Made by a program: the position numbers and the translations under genes. This document shows, one piece after another, positions 48,582 to 58,386 of a stretch of DNA of 64,000 nucleotides (its first letter is position 1; each line of letters starts with the position of its first letter). This stretch comes from Verrucomicrobiota bacterium. GTDB taxonomy: Bacteria > Verrucomicrobiota > Verrucomicrobiia > Limisphaerales > UBA9464. The DNA lies in assembly GCA_016871615.1 (NCBI GenBank), contig VHCX01000011.1:1-64000 (forward strand), given 5' to 3'. The notes under the pieces were generated by a model. That model saw only the letters and a program-made list of their open reading frames with translations, did no database searches and was not told the DNA's origin.

Positions 48582-49472
48582 ATGGAGGACCGTCCCCCCA
48601 TCCCGCCTGAAGCGAAGCCCCCGATCCTGCCCGGCACCGGGGCTCCCCCGGTGTTGTCCTCCGCCCGGCAGGTCTCGCCACCCCAGCCGCAGTCCCCCCG
48701 GCGGGGCGGGTTCTGGGGCCCGCTGGCGGTGCTGGTGGCGGCCGTCGTCAAGTTCGGCTCGAAGCTGGTGGCCCTGCTGCCGTTCCTGAAGTTCCTGCCG
48801 ACCTTCCTCAAGACCGGCGGCACGATGATCCTCAGCGTCGGGGCCTATGCCCTCCTGTGGGGGTGGAAGTTCGCCCTCGGCTTCGTCGTGCTGATCTTCG
48901 TCCATGAACTCGGCCACCTGGTCGCCGCGCGCAGCCAGGGTCTCCGGGTGGGCGCCCCGGTCTTCATCCCGTTCATGGGGGCGTTCATCGCGCTGAAGGA
49001 CGCCCCGCGCAATGCCTGGATCGAGGCCGTCGTGGGCATCGGCGGCCCGATCTTCGGGACCCTCGGCGCTGGTGTTTGCTACCTGGTCCACGTCGCGACG
49101 GGCGATCCGTTCTGGTCGGCGCTGGCCTACTCCGGGTTCCTGCTCAACCTCTTCAACTTGGCCCCGGTCGGCTTCCTCGATGGCGGCCGCATCGTCACCG
49201 CGCTCTCGCCCTGGCTTTGGGTCGCCGGGTATGCGGTGATGATCGCCTACCTCGTGCATGAGGCGGTGACCCGCGGCTGGATCAGCCCGATCCTGCTGAT
49301 GGTGCTGGTGATGGGCCTGCCCCGGTTGTTCTCCCTCTTCCGGGCCCGGGACGACGAGTCCCGCCGGTTCTTCGAGATCGAACCCCGGCAACGGTGGACG
49401 GTGGGCATCGCCTACTTCGGCCTGATCGGCCTGCTGGCCCTGGGCATGAGCCTGAGCCACGTGCGGCCCTGA
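48582..49472 (+). CDS. Site-2 protease-type M50 membrane metalloprotease
   Basis: FVVLIFVHELGHLVAARSQGLRVGAPVFIPFMGAFIALKD...NLFNLAPVGFLDGGRIV. Confidence 0.92.
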   Translation: MEDRPPIPPEAKPPILPGTGAPPVLSSARQVSPPQPQSPRRGGFWGPLAVLVAAVVKFGSKLVALLPFLKFLPTFLKTGGTMILSVGAYALLWGWKFALGFVVLIFVHELGHLVAARSQGLRVGAPVFIPFMGAFIALKDAPRNAWIEAVVGIGGPIFGTLGAGVCYLVHVATGDPFWSALAYSGFLLNLFNLAPVGFLDGGRIVTALSPWLWVAGYAVMIAYLVHEAVTRGWISPILLMVLVMGLPRLFSLFRARDDESRRFFEIEPRQRWTVGIAYFGLIGLLALGMSLSHVRP

Positions 49473-49498
49473 GGCCGGCCCGCCTCGGTCCGGCCTCA
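49470..49498. terminator. Candidate bidirectional hairpin between convergent genes, overlapping the M50 stop codon
   Basis: TGAGGCCGG-cccgcctcggt-CCGGCCTCA, perfect 9-bp stem. Confidence 0.45.
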
Positions 49499-49539
49499 GG
49501 TCGGGGCGGCCGGGCGGTCCCGATGCCGCCGGAAGGCCG

Positions 49540-50688
49540 TCACCGGCCTTGGCAACGGGCCAGGATTCCCGGCATCAGCGCCTCCACCCGGTCCACCTCC
49601 TCCACCGTCGAGTCGCGACCAAGCGAGAAGCGGACCAAGGCCCGGGCCCGCGCCTCCGGCACGCCCATGGCCCGGAGCACGTGGCTGGGCTCGACCGAGC
49701 CGGCCGTGCAGGCCGACCCGCTCGAGGCGCAGATCCCTTCGAGGTCGAGGTTGGCCAGCAACGGGATGCTGTCGGTGCCCTCGACCGAGAAGGCCAGGGT
49801 GTTGGGCAGTCGTCCGTCGGGACATCCGTGGCGTTCCACCCCGGGCAGCGAGGCCAGCGACCGGGCCAACCGTTCGGTCCAGTCCCGCAGGCGCCCGGCC
49901 GGGAACACCGGCTCGGGCACCATCCATTCGAAGGCGCTCACCAGCCCGGCGACCGCGGCCAGATTCTCGGTGCCCCCGCGCCGCTCGTTCTCCTGGGCGC
50001 CGCCATGCTGGGTGGGATGCGGGAGCAGGGGGGAGCGGATGAACAGCGCCCCCGCGCCCTTGGGTCCGTGGAACTTGTGGGCGCAGACCGAGACGAGATC
50101 GGCCTCGAACTGGTCGATGTCCCGGAACGGCAGCTTGCCGAAGGCCTGGACCGCGTCGGTGTGGAACGGAACGCCCCGCTCCCGGCAGATCCGGCCGATC
50201 GCGGCGACGGGTTGGACGGTGCCGGTCTCGTTGTTCGCCGTCATCACCGAGACCAGGGCCGTGTCCGGGCGCAGCGCCGTGGCGACCGAGCCCGGGTCGA
50301 CCCGGCCGAACCGGTCCACCGGCAGCAGCGTGAGGGTGAAGCCCTCGTGGGCCTCGAGGTATCTCAGCGCGTGGAGCACGGCGTGGTGCTCGACCGGCGA
50401 GGCGACGAGGTGGCGTCGGCCCCGGTGGCCGCCCAGTCGGGCGGTGCCCAGGATCGCCAGGTTGTTGGCCTCGGTGCCTCCGCCGGTGAAGACCACCTCG
50501 CTCGGACGGCATCGCCAAAGCCCGGCCATGCGGTAGCGGAACCCGTCGAGCGCCGCCCGTGCCCGGCGCCCGATCGCATGGATGCTGGAGGGGTTGCCCC
50601 AGACCTCCCGCAGGAAGGGCTCCATCGCCTCGACGACGCGGGGATCCGGCGGCGTGGTCGCATTGTGATCCCAGTGGATGAGGTTCAC
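49540..50688 (-). CDS. Cysteine desulfurase, NifS/IscS-like
   Basis: GTG start; MNLIHWDHNATTPPDPRVVEAMEPFLREVWGNPSSIH...FTGGGTEANNLAILG...VSVCAHKFHGPKGAGALFIR...CASSGSACTAGSVEPSHVL. Confidence 0.94.
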   Translation of the reverse strand: MNLIHWDHNATTPPDPRVVEAMEPFLREVWGNPSSIHAIGRRARAALDGFRYRMAGLWRCRPSEVVFTGGGTEANNLAILGTARLGGHRGRRHLVASPVEHHAVLHALRYLEAHEGFTLTLLPVDRFGRVDPGSVATALRPDTALVSVMTANNETGTVQPVAAIGRICRERGVPFHTDAVQAFGKLPFRDIDQFEADLVSVCAHKFHGPKGAGALFIRSPLLPHPTQHGGAQENERRGGTENLAAVAGLVSAFEWMVPEPVFPAGRLRDWTERLARSLASLPGVERHGCPDGRLPNTLAFSVEGTDSIPLLANLDLEGICASSGSACTAGSVEPSHVLRAMGVPEARARALVRFSLGRDSTVEEVDRVEALMPGILARCQGR

Positions 50689-50759
50689 GCCGGGAAGGGT
50701 GGGTGGGGGCGGGCCCGGGAAACCGGGCCGGGAAGGCGGCGCCGGGGCCTCCGGCACCC

Positions 50760-51467
50760 TCAGAAGGTGCGGATCTTGATGTTGCGGAACCACACGTCGT
50801 CGCCGTGGTCCTGCAGGCAGAGGTGGCCCGAGGCGTTCCGAGCGAAGCCGGGCATGCCCTTGAACTTCGACTCGCCGATGAGCTTCAGGGTCTCCGCGCC
50901 GCCCCACTGGTACTCCACGACCTTCTTCTTGTTGAGCCAGTGCTCGACCCGGTTGGCCTTCACCACGATGCGGGCCTTGTTCCACTCGCCCACCGGGTTG
51001 AGGGCCTTCTCGGAATTGCAGGCGATCAGGGCGTAGAGGGCGGCCGCGCTGGTCTTGGGGTTCTTGCCATCGCCGTGCTTCGAGTCGTCCAGCACCTGGT
51101 ATTCCGGGCCGGTCTCGTAGGAGGCGTTGTGGTCCTCGGTGACCCGGTACATGACCCCGCTGTTCGCCCCGGGGGCCACCTTCCAGTCGAAGCGCAGCTC
51201 GAAGTCGCCGTACTTCCCGACCGAGACCAGATCGCCGCCGCCCTCGCCGGCCACGTGGCGCAGGGTCCCGTTCTCGACGCGCCAGCCCTTGGCCGGGAAC
51301 GCGGTCGCCTTGTAGCCCCGCCACTGGGAGGTGTCCTTCCCGTCGAAGAGTTGGGTCCAGCCGTCCTTGGCGGGTTTCTTGGGCTTCTTCTCCTCGGCGA
51401 GGGTCGGGGAGACGAGGAGCGCGCTCGCCACGGCGGCGCACAGGAGGGAGCAAAGGCGGGTTTTCAT
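50760..51467 (-). CDS. DUF1080 (3-keto-disaccharide hydrolase-like) secreted protein
   Basis: Signal MKTRLCSLLCAAVASALLVSPTLAEE; GWTQLFDGKDTSQWRGYKATAFPAKGWRVENGTLRHV...GDFELRFDWKVAPGANSGVMYRV. Confidence 0.92.
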   Translation of the reverse strand: MKTRLCSLLCAAVASALLVSPTLAEEKKPKKPAKDGWTQLFDGKDTSQWRGYKATAFPAKGWRVENGTLRHVAGEGGGDLVSVGKYGDFELRFDWKVAPGANSGVMYRVTEDHNASYETGPEYQVLDDSKHGDGKNPKTSAAALYALIACNSEKALNPVGEWNKARIVVKANRVEHWLNKKKVVEYQWGGAETLKLIGESKFKGMPGFARNASGHLCLQDHGDDVWFRNIKIRTF

Positions 51468-51836
51468 GGTCGGATGTGCGGATACGGTGCGTCGGCCCGC
51501 GGATGGCGGCAAGCGTGTTGCAGGGAAGGACACCGGCCGGGTCTGGAGCGGGCAACCCTCGTCCCGTCGGGCGCGGTCCGGTGCTGCTGGCCTTCGACCG
51601 CATCGGCCGGCTCCTGCCCGCCGCTGCCCGGGGGAGGTTGCAGGCGGCCGTCCCCCGGGATGGTCGCCGGGGTGGGCACCCTGCTGGTGTTCCGGGGCCT
51701 GGGCCTCGGGATGCCCTGCCTGAGCCCCTCGACGGCGGGCGCCTGTCCGCACTGTGTGCCCTGAGGGGCGTGGCCTGGCAGCGAGGTCCAAATCCGATTG
51801 GACCGGAGCGGTGAAGAGGGGCATCGTGACTAGGTC

Positions 51837-54731
51837 GTGAAGGCTCCCGCTGTTTCCCCCCGACGGGTTCCCGCCTGGTCACGTCGGTTCGCCGCCGCGT
51901 GTCTGATGTCGCTCCTGGCGGTCGGGTTCGCCTCGGCGGCCGCGCCGCAGACGCCCGACCGCCGGGATCACTGGACGTGGAAGCCGCCGGTCCGCCCGTC
52001 GCTTCCCGCCGTACGGCAGGCCGACTGGGTCCGCACCCCGATCGACCGGTTCATCCTCGCCCGCCTCGAGGCCGAAGGGCTCAGGCCATCGCCCGAGGCC
52101 GACCGGACCACCCTGCTGCGCCGGCTCCACCTCGACCTCACCGGGCTGCCGCCGTCCCCGGCTGAGGTCGACCGGTTCCTGGCCGACCGCCCGCCCGGCG
52201 CCTGGGACCGCGCCGTGTCGGCCCTTCTGGCCTCTCCCCATCACGGGGAGCGCTGGGGGCGTCATTGGCTCGACGCCGCCCGCTACGCCGACTCCGACGG
52301 CTTCGAGAAGGACAAGCCCCGCTTCGTCTGGGCCTACCGCGACTGGGTGGTCGACGCGTTGAACCGCGACCTGCCCTACGACCGGTTCGTCGTCGAGCAG
52401 GTTGCCGGCGACCTCCTGCCCGGGGCGACCGAGGCACAGCGCGTGGCCACCGGATTCCTGCGCAACGCGATGCTCAACGAGGAGGGGGGCGCCGATCCCG
52501 AGCAGTTCCGCATCGATGGCCTGATCGACCGGATGGACTGCATCGGCAAGGCGGTGTTGGGCATCACCATCCAGTGCGCCCAGTGCCACGACCACAAGTT
52601 CGATCCGGTGTCGCAGGAGGAGTATTACCGGCTCTTCGCCTTCCTGAACAATGATCACGAGTCGTCGATGGTCGCCTACAGCCCCTCCGGGCAGCGGCAA
52701 CGCGACCAGGTGGCCCGGCAGATCCGCGAGGAGGAGGAGCGACTGCGCCCCACCACGCCCGACTGGGCTGAGCGGATGGCCGCTTGGGAGGCCGGTGTCC
52801 GCGACGACCAGCCGGCGTGGGCGGTCGTGCGCTGCGAGCACACCGGCGACAACGGCGAGCGGTTCTACCAGTACGAGGATGGCTCCATCCGCGCGGCCAG
52901 CTATGCGCCGACCCAGTGGGCCGCGCATTTCCGGGGCACCAACGACCTGCCGTCCATCGCCGCCTTCCGCCTCGAGCAACTCACCGACCCCAACCTCCCG
53001 TGCCAGGGTCCCGGGCGCTCCGTCCGCGGCATGGCCGCCCTGAGCGAGTTCCGGGTCACGGCCATCGACCGCGCCGAACCGACCAACCGCGTCGAGGTGA
53101 AGTTCGTCCGGGCCACCGCCGATTTCTCCAACCCGGAGAAGCCCCTCGAGGCGGAGTTCGACGACCGCTCGGGCAAGACGCGGACCTACGGCCCGGTGGC
53201 CCATGCCATCGACGGCAAGATGGACACAGCCTGGGGCATCGATGCGGGTCCCGGCCGCCGGAACCAGGCCCGCAAGGCGGTCTTCGTGGCCGAGAAGCCG
53301 GTGGCCTTCCCCAAGGGCGCCATCCTCGAGTTCGAGTTGCATCAGGAGCACGGCGGCTGGAACTCCGACGACCTGCAGACCCACAACCTTGGGCGGTTCC
53401 GGATCTCGGTCGCCTCCGCGACCAACGCGGTTGCCGACCCGCTGCCGGCGGCAGTCCGTGAGATCGTGACGAAGATCCCGGCCGAGCGGCGGACGCCCGC
53501 GCAGACGGCGGCCGTCTTCTCGTTCTGGCGCACCACCCGGCCGGAGTTCGCCGAGGCCAACGCCCGGATCGAGGCGCTCTGGCGCCGGTGGCCCGAGGGG
53601 TCGCCGGCCCTGGTCTTCGCGGCCCGGCGCGGCGACGGCCCCGGGGATGCGCGCATGCCCACCCGGCTCTTCCGGCGCGGCGACTGGCTCAAGCCCGACC
53701 GGGAGGTGACCCACGGCACCCCGGCCTTCCTCCACCGGCTGCCCCCGGGCGCGGACGACTCCCGGCTCACCCTCGCCCGCTGGCTCACGGATCCCGGGTC
53801 GCCGACCACGGCGCGCGTCGCGGTCAACCGGGTGTGGCAGCACTATTTCGGGACGGGCCTGGTGGAGACGGTCGAGGACCTCGGCACCCAGTCGCCGCCG
53901 GCGTCCCATCGGGAACTGCTCGACTGGCTCGCCGTGGAGTTCATGCAGCCCTCGACCCCCGGCGCGGTCCCGTGGTCGCTCAAGCACCTGCACCGCCTCA
54001 TCGTCTCGTCCTCCGCCTACCGGCAGTCCAGCCGCGTCGGTCCCGGCCTGCTGGAACGCGACCCCGGCAACCGGCTGCTGGCCCGGGGCCCCCGGTTCCG
54101 CGTCGAGGCCGAGATCGTCCGGGACATCGCCTTGTCGGTGTCCGGGTTGCTGAACCCGGCCCTGGGCGGCCGCGCGGTGTACCCGCCTGCGCCGGAGTTC
54201 CTCTTCCAGCCCCCGGCCAGCTATGGCCCCAAGACGTGGATCGAGGAGACGGGGAGCGAACGCTACCGCCGCTCGATCTACGCCTTCCGCTTCCGGAGCA
54301 TCCCCTATCCCGTGCTGCAGGCCTTCGACGCCCCGAACGGCGACTTCTCCTGCGTGCGGCGGCTGCGCTCCAACACGCCGCTCCAGGCGCTGACCTCCCT
54401 CAACGAGCCCCAGTTCGTGGAGGCGGCCCGCGCGCTGGCCCGCAAGGCGGTCCTCGAGGGCGGGAAGACCGACGACGAGCGCCTCACCTACGCGTTCCGC
54501 CGCGTGCTCAGCCGTCCGCCCGCCGCGGCCGAGCTGCGGGTCCTTCGCCGGCTGCTCGGGCAGCAGCGCGCCCGGATCGCCGAGGGGTGGCTCAGCGCCC
54601 CGGACCTGGTGGGCAGTCCCTCCGGCGAGTGGTCGGACCTTCCCGCCGCCGTCACCCCGTCGACCCTGGCGGCGCATGTCGCCGTGGCCCGCGCCCTCCT
54701 GAACCTCGACGAGACCCTCACCAAGGATTGA
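51837..54731 (+). CDS. DUF1549/DUF1553 domain protein (PVC secreted protein)
   Basis: WVRTPIDRFILARLEAEGLRPSPEADRTTLLRRLHLDLTGLPPSPAEVDRFL...QCAQCHDHKFDPVSQEEYYRLFAFLNN...RVAVNRVWQHYFGTGLVETVEDLGTQSPPASHRELLDWLA; GTG start. Confidence 0.94.
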   Translation: MKAPAVSPRRVPAWSRRFAAACLMSLLAVGFASAAAPQTPDRRDHWTWKPPVRPSLPAVRQADWVRTPIDRFILARLEAEGLRPSPEADRTTLLRRLHLDLTGLPPSPAEVDRFLADRPPGAWDRAVSALLASPHHGERWGRHWLDAARYADSDGFEKDKPRFVWAYRDWVVDALNRDLPYDRFVVEQVAGDLLPGATEAQRVATGFLRNAMLNEEGGADPEQFRIDGLIDRMDCIGKAVLGITIQCAQCHDHKFDPVSQEEYYRLFAFLNNDHESSMVAYSPSGQRQRDQVARQIREEEERLRPTTPDWAERMAAWEAGVRDDQPAWAVVRCEHTGDNGERFYQYEDGSIRAASYAPTQWAAHFRGTNDLPSIAAFRLEQLTDPNLPCQGPGRSVRGMAALSEFRVTAIDRAEPTNRVEVKFVRATADFSNPEKPLEAEFDDRSGKTRTYGPVAHAIDGKMDTAWGIDAGPGRRNQARKAVFVAEKPVAFPKGAILEFELHQEHGGWNSDDLQTHNLGRFRISVASATNAVADPLPAAVREIVTKIPAERRTPAQTAAVFSFWRTTRPEFAEANARIEALWRRWPEGSPALVFAARRGDGPGDARMPTRLFRRGDWLKPDREVTHGTPAFLHRLPPGADDSRLTLARWLTDPGSPTTARVAVNRVWQHYFGTGLVETVEDLGTQSPPASHRELLDWLAVEFMQPSTPGAVPWSLKHLHRLIVSSSAYRQSSRVGPGLLERDPGNRLLARGPRFRVEAEIVRDIALSVSGLLNPALGGRAVYPPAPEFLFQPPASYGPKTWIEETGSERYRRSIYAFRFRSIPYPVLQAFDAPNGDFSCVRRLRSNTPLQALTSLNEPQFVEAARALARKAVLEGGKTDDERLTYAFRRVLSRPPAAAELRVLRRLLGQQRARIAEGWLSAPDLVGSPSGEWSDLPAAVTPSTLAAHVAVARALLNLDETLTKD

Positions 54732-54735
54732 CCGC

Positions 54736-56190
54736 ATGAACCGGATCCCCCTCCTCCAGCAGGCCATCGCCGAGCAGCGCTCGCACCTCACCCGCCGGTG
54801 GTTCTTCCGCGACTGTGGCGTCGGCCTGGGATTGGCGGCCCTGCATTCGCTCCTGGCCGACCCGGCGAGGGCGGCCTCCGCGCGGTCCGGTCCGCCGGCG
54901 TCGCGGCCGATGGCGGCGAAGTCGTCCCCCTTCCCGGCCCGGGCCAAGCGGGTCATCTACCTCTTCCAGGCCGGGGCCCCGAGCCACCTGGAGCTCTTCG
55001 ACCACAAGCCCGAGCTGGCCCGGTGGAGCGGCAAGCTGCCCCCGGCCGGGTTGCTCAAGGGATACCGGGCGGCCTTCATCGGCCCGGACGCCAAGCTGCT
55101 CGGACCCAAGTTCCAGTTCGCCCGCCACGGGCAGTCGGGCCAGGAGATCTCCGAACTCATGCCCCACCTGGCCCGGGTGGCCGACAACATCGCCATCGTG
55201 AAGTCGATGCACACCGACGCCTTCAACCATGCGCCGGCCCAGATCTTCATGAACACGGGCTCCCAGCAGTTCGGCCGTCCAAGCCTCGGCGCCTGGACCA
55301 CCTACGGGCTGGGCAGCGAGGGCAGCGACCTGCCCGCCTACGTGGTCTTCTCGACCGGCGGCAAGGGTACCAGCGGCGGTGCCTCCAACTGGGGGGCTGG
55401 CTTCCTGCCCAGCGTGCACAACGGGGTTCTCTTCCGCAGCGGGGGCGACCCGGTGCTCTACCTGTCCAATCCCTCCGGGGTCGACCGCCTGGCCCAGCGC
55501 CAGACCCTCGATGCGGTCCAGGAACTCAACCGCCAGCGGTTGGGCCGGGTGGGCGATCCGGAGATCGCGACCCGCATCGAGTCCTACGAGATGGCCTACC
55601 GGATGCAGGCCAGCGCGCCCGAGCTCATGGACATCCGCCGGGAGCCGCAGCACGTCCTCGACCTGTATGGGGCGACCCCGGGCAAGACCACCTACGCCAC
55701 GGCCTGCCTGCTGGCACGGCGCCTGGTGGAGCGGGGCACCCGGTTCGTGCAGATCTTCCACGAGGCCTGGGACCAGCACGGCAACCTCACCGGCGACCTC
55801 AAGCGCAACTGCGCCGACACCGACCGCGCCAACGCGGCCCTGATCCAGGACCTCAAGGCCCGCGGCCTGCTGGACGACACCCTGGTCATCTGGGGAGGCG
55901 AGTTCGGGCGGACGCCCATGGTGCAGGGCGGCAACGACGGCCGCGACCACCACCCCAACTGCTTCTCCATGTGGATGGCCGGCGGCGGCATCCGCCCGGG
56001 CATCACCCTGGGCCAATCCGACGACTTCGGCTTCAACGCCACCGTGGACAAGGTCCACGTCCATGACCTGCACGCCACGATCCTCCACCTGCTGGGTTTC
56101 GACCACGAGAAGCTCACCCACCGCTTCCAGGGCCGCGATTTCCGCCTGACCGACGTGTTCGGCGAGGTGGTCCACAAGCTCTTGGCCTGA
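54736..56190 (+). CDS. DUF1501 domain protein
   Basis: HLTRRWFFRDCGVGLGLAALHSLLA...AKRVIYLFQAGAPSHLELFDHKPELARWSGKLPP...VIWGGEFGRTPMVQGGNDGRDHHPNCFSMWMAGGGIRPG. Confidence 0.94.
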   Translation: MNRIPLLQQAIAEQRSHLTRRWFFRDCGVGLGLAALHSLLADPARAASARSGPPASRPMAAKSSPFPARAKRVIYLFQAGAPSHLELFDHKPELARWSGKLPPAGLLKGYRAAFIGPDAKLLGPKFQFARHGQSGQEISELMPHLARVADNIAIVKSMHTDAFNHAPAQIFMNTGSQQFGRPSLGAWTTYGLGSEGSDLPAYVVFSTGGKGTSGGASNWGAGFLPSVHNGVLFRSGGDPVLYLSNPSGVDRLAQRQTLDAVQELNRQRLGRVGDPEIATRIESYEMAYRMQASAPELMDIRREPQHVLDLYGATPGKTTYATACLLARRLVERGTRFVQIFHEAWDQHGNLTGDLKRNCADTDRANAALIQDLKARGLLDDTLVIWGGEFGRTPMVQGGNDGRDHHPNCFSMWMAGGGIRPGITLGQSDDFGFNATVDKVHVHDLHATILHLLGFDHEKLTHRFQGRDFRLTDVFGEVVHKLLA

Positions 56191-56336
56191 ACGCCCCGGG
56201 TTGGGGTTTCGGGTTCCAGTGCCGGACGGTGGTGCCGGCAGGGCGGCAGGCCCCGTCGTCAAAATGTCGCTGGTGCGGGCGCCGGGGATGGGATAGAACC
56301 CCCGAATCCCGGAAAGGACGTTCCGCCCCACGTGCC

Positions 56337-57131
56337 ATGAAGCCCCTTCCCCGCCAGAGCGCCTTCACGCTCATCGAACTGCTGGTGGTCATCGCCATCA
56401 TCGCCATCCTGGCCGGCATGCTCCTGCCGGCGCTGGCCAAGGCCAAGGTCAAGGCCAACGCCACCCGGTGCGTCAGCAACCAGAAGCAGCAGTACCTCGG
56501 CTATGCCATGTACTCGGCCGACAACCAGGACCTCATGCCGGCGCATGGCGACTGGGGCACGGTGGGTGGCGAGATCTGGTCCTCCACGCCCGGGGTGCCG
56601 CTGCGCTCGGCCCAGGGCAGGGCCAAGGTGAACATCGTGCACGACACCCGGGCCTGGGAGACCAACCGCCCGCTCAACGCCTACGTCCCCGCGCCCGAGG
56701 CCTTCCGTTGCCCGTCGGACAAAGGCGACAGCTACTGGGCCGCCGAGTCGAAGAAGGGGTGCTACATGGCCTGGGGCAACAGCTACCTCGTGATGTGGGC
56801 CGTCGACTGGTTCGGGGTGAAGCACATCACCGGCAACCTGGCGTCGCCCACGGTTGCGGGCGATTCCAAGCCCATCAAGAACTCCGAGATCGCCCTCGCT
56901 CCGGCCACCAAGATCCTCCAGGGCGACTGGCCGTGGCATGGCAGCCGCGATTCCGGCGACGGTCAGGTCAGCGGAGCCACCCGGGATCGGAGTCTCTGGC
57001 ACAACAACCGCGGCCAGCGGGGCTGGAACATGGCGTATGGTGACGGCCACGTGGCTCTCTTCCGATTCCCGAGGGACTACGACCCGTCGGACATGAACCA
57101 GAAGGTGGACGTCAACGGACCCTGGTGGTGA
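56337..57131 (+). CDS. Prepilin-type N-terminal domain protein (pseudopilin-like) with DGH motif
   Basis: [68 protein letters not shown]...RGWNMAYGDGHVALFRFP. Confidence 0.88.
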   Translation: MKPLPRQSAFTLIELLVVIAIIAILAGMLLPALAKAKVKANATRCVSNQKQQYLGYAMYSADNQDLMPAHGDWGTVGGEIWSSTPGVPLRSAQGRAKVNIVHDTRAWETNRPLNAYVPAPEAFRCPSDKGDSYWAAESKKGCYMAWGNSYLVMWAVDWFGVKHITGNLASPTVAGDSKPIKNSEIALAPATKILQGDWPWHGSRDSGDGQVSGATRDRSLWHNNRGQRGWNMAYGDGHVALFRFPRDYDPSDMNQKVDVNGPWW

Positions 57132-57266
57132 GGCCGATCGGTGGTCGGGACGGCTCGGAAGGCCGAAAGGCCCGGGGCAAAAAACCAGTTCCCAGCCGGT
57201 GCGGGCTTTCCTAGTGTACCGGCCCTGCCTTCCTGCAAAGGCCGGCAGGAACCCATCCATAGACCT

Positions 57267-58232
57267 ATGCCACTGACCCACACCCGCGACCTGTTCTCGA
57301 AGGCCCTGAAGGGCAAGTACGCCCTTGGCGCCTTCAATGTGAACAACATGGAGCTGCTCCAGGCCATCATCGAGGCCTGCGAGGAAGAGAAGGCTCCGGT
57401 GATGCTCCAGATCTCCAAGGGAGCCCGCGACTACGCCCATCCGGTGTACCTGAAGGGCCTGATCGACTCCGCGGTCAAGCTGTCCACCATCCCCATCGCG
57501 GTCCACCTCGACCACGGCGACAGCTTCGAGCTGTGCAAGCAGTGCATCGACGAGGGCTTCACCAGCGTGATGATCGACGCCTCGCACGATCCGTTCGAGA
57601 AGAATGTCGAGATCTGCGCTAAGGTCGTCGAGTACGCCCACCGGCACAACTGCGTGGTCGAGGGTGAACTCGGCATGCTCGTGGGCGCCCAGCACGACGA
57701 CGGTGAGGAGGGCGGCAGCTACTCCAAGGGCGGGGCCTACACCCACCCGGAAGAGGCCGTCCAGTTCGTCAAGCAGTCCGGCGTCGACTCGCTCGCCGTC
57801 GCCATCGGCAACAGCCATGGGGCCTACAAGTTCAAGGGCGAGCAGCACCTCGACCTTGAGCGCCTCAAGGCCATCAAGAAGGCCCTGCTCGACGCCGGCA
57901 TGGGCGACTATCCCCTGGTGCTCCACGGAGCCTCCTCGGTGCCCAAGGAACTGGCCCAGAAGATCAACAAGTACGGCGGCGACCTCGGCGAGGAGACCGC
58001 CGGCGTGCCCGAGGCCGACATCGAAGTGGCCCGCCGCGTGGGGTGCACCAAGGTGAACATCGACACCGACCTGCGGCTGGCCATGACGGCCGCGATCCGC
58101 GAGGTGCTGGTCAGCAAGCCCAAGGAGTTCGACCCCCGCAAGTACCTCGGGCCCGCCCGCAAGGCGGTCAAGGAGCTCGTGCGCCACAAGCTGCGCAATG
58201 TGCTGTGCTGCGCCGGCCACGCCTTCGACTGA
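57267..58232 (+). CDS. fba: Class II fructose-bisphosphate aldolase family protein
   Basis: GKYALGAFNVNNMELLQAIIEACEEEKAPVMLQISKGARDY...VHLDHGDSFELCKQCIDEGFTSVMIDASH...LVLHGASSVPKEL...CTKVNIDTDLRLAMTAAIREV. Confidence 0.94.
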   Translation: MPLTHTRDLFSKALKGKYALGAFNVNNMELLQAIIEACEEEKAPVMLQISKGARDYAHPVYLKGLIDSAVKLSTIPIAVHLDHGDSFELCKQCIDEGFTSVMIDASHDPFEKNVEICAKVVEYAHRHNCVVEGELGMLVGAQHDDGEEGGSYSKGGAYTHPEEAVQFVKQSGVDSLAVAIGNSHGAYKFKGEQHLDLERLKAIKKALLDAGMGDYPLVLHGASSVPKELAQKINKYGGDLGEETAGVPEADIEVARRVGCTKVNIDTDLRLAMTAAIREVLVSKPKEFDPRKYLGPARKAVKELVRHKLRNVLCCAGHAFD

Positions 58233-58297
58233 GCCTGTCCTTCGCGCCGGTGTCCCGAAACGGGTCCCGGCGGCCCATCCTCCGTCGGGCGTTGCAG

Positions 58298-58326
58298 CGG
58301 CCCCTGGATCCCAAGTCCAGGGGCCG
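58298..58326 (+). terminator. Strong hairpin downstream of the aldolase gene
   Basis: CGGCCCCTGGA-tcccaag-TCCAGGGGCCG: perfect 11-bp stem, 7-nt loop; not followed by a clear U tract. Confidence 0.6.
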
Positions 58327-58386
58327 TCTGCGTTCGGCACGGGGCCATCCAGGGGCCGACCGGACCGGCGGGGGGGCGGGGCAGGG

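Noticed and set aside
51879-54956. 1025-aa minus-strand ORF
   Set aside because: Shadow of the DUF1549/DUF1553 gene, which has clear family motifs on the plus strand.
56259-58340. 693-aa minus-strand ORF across pseudopilin and aldolase
   Set aside because: Shadow ORF; real genes on the plus strand have strong motifs.
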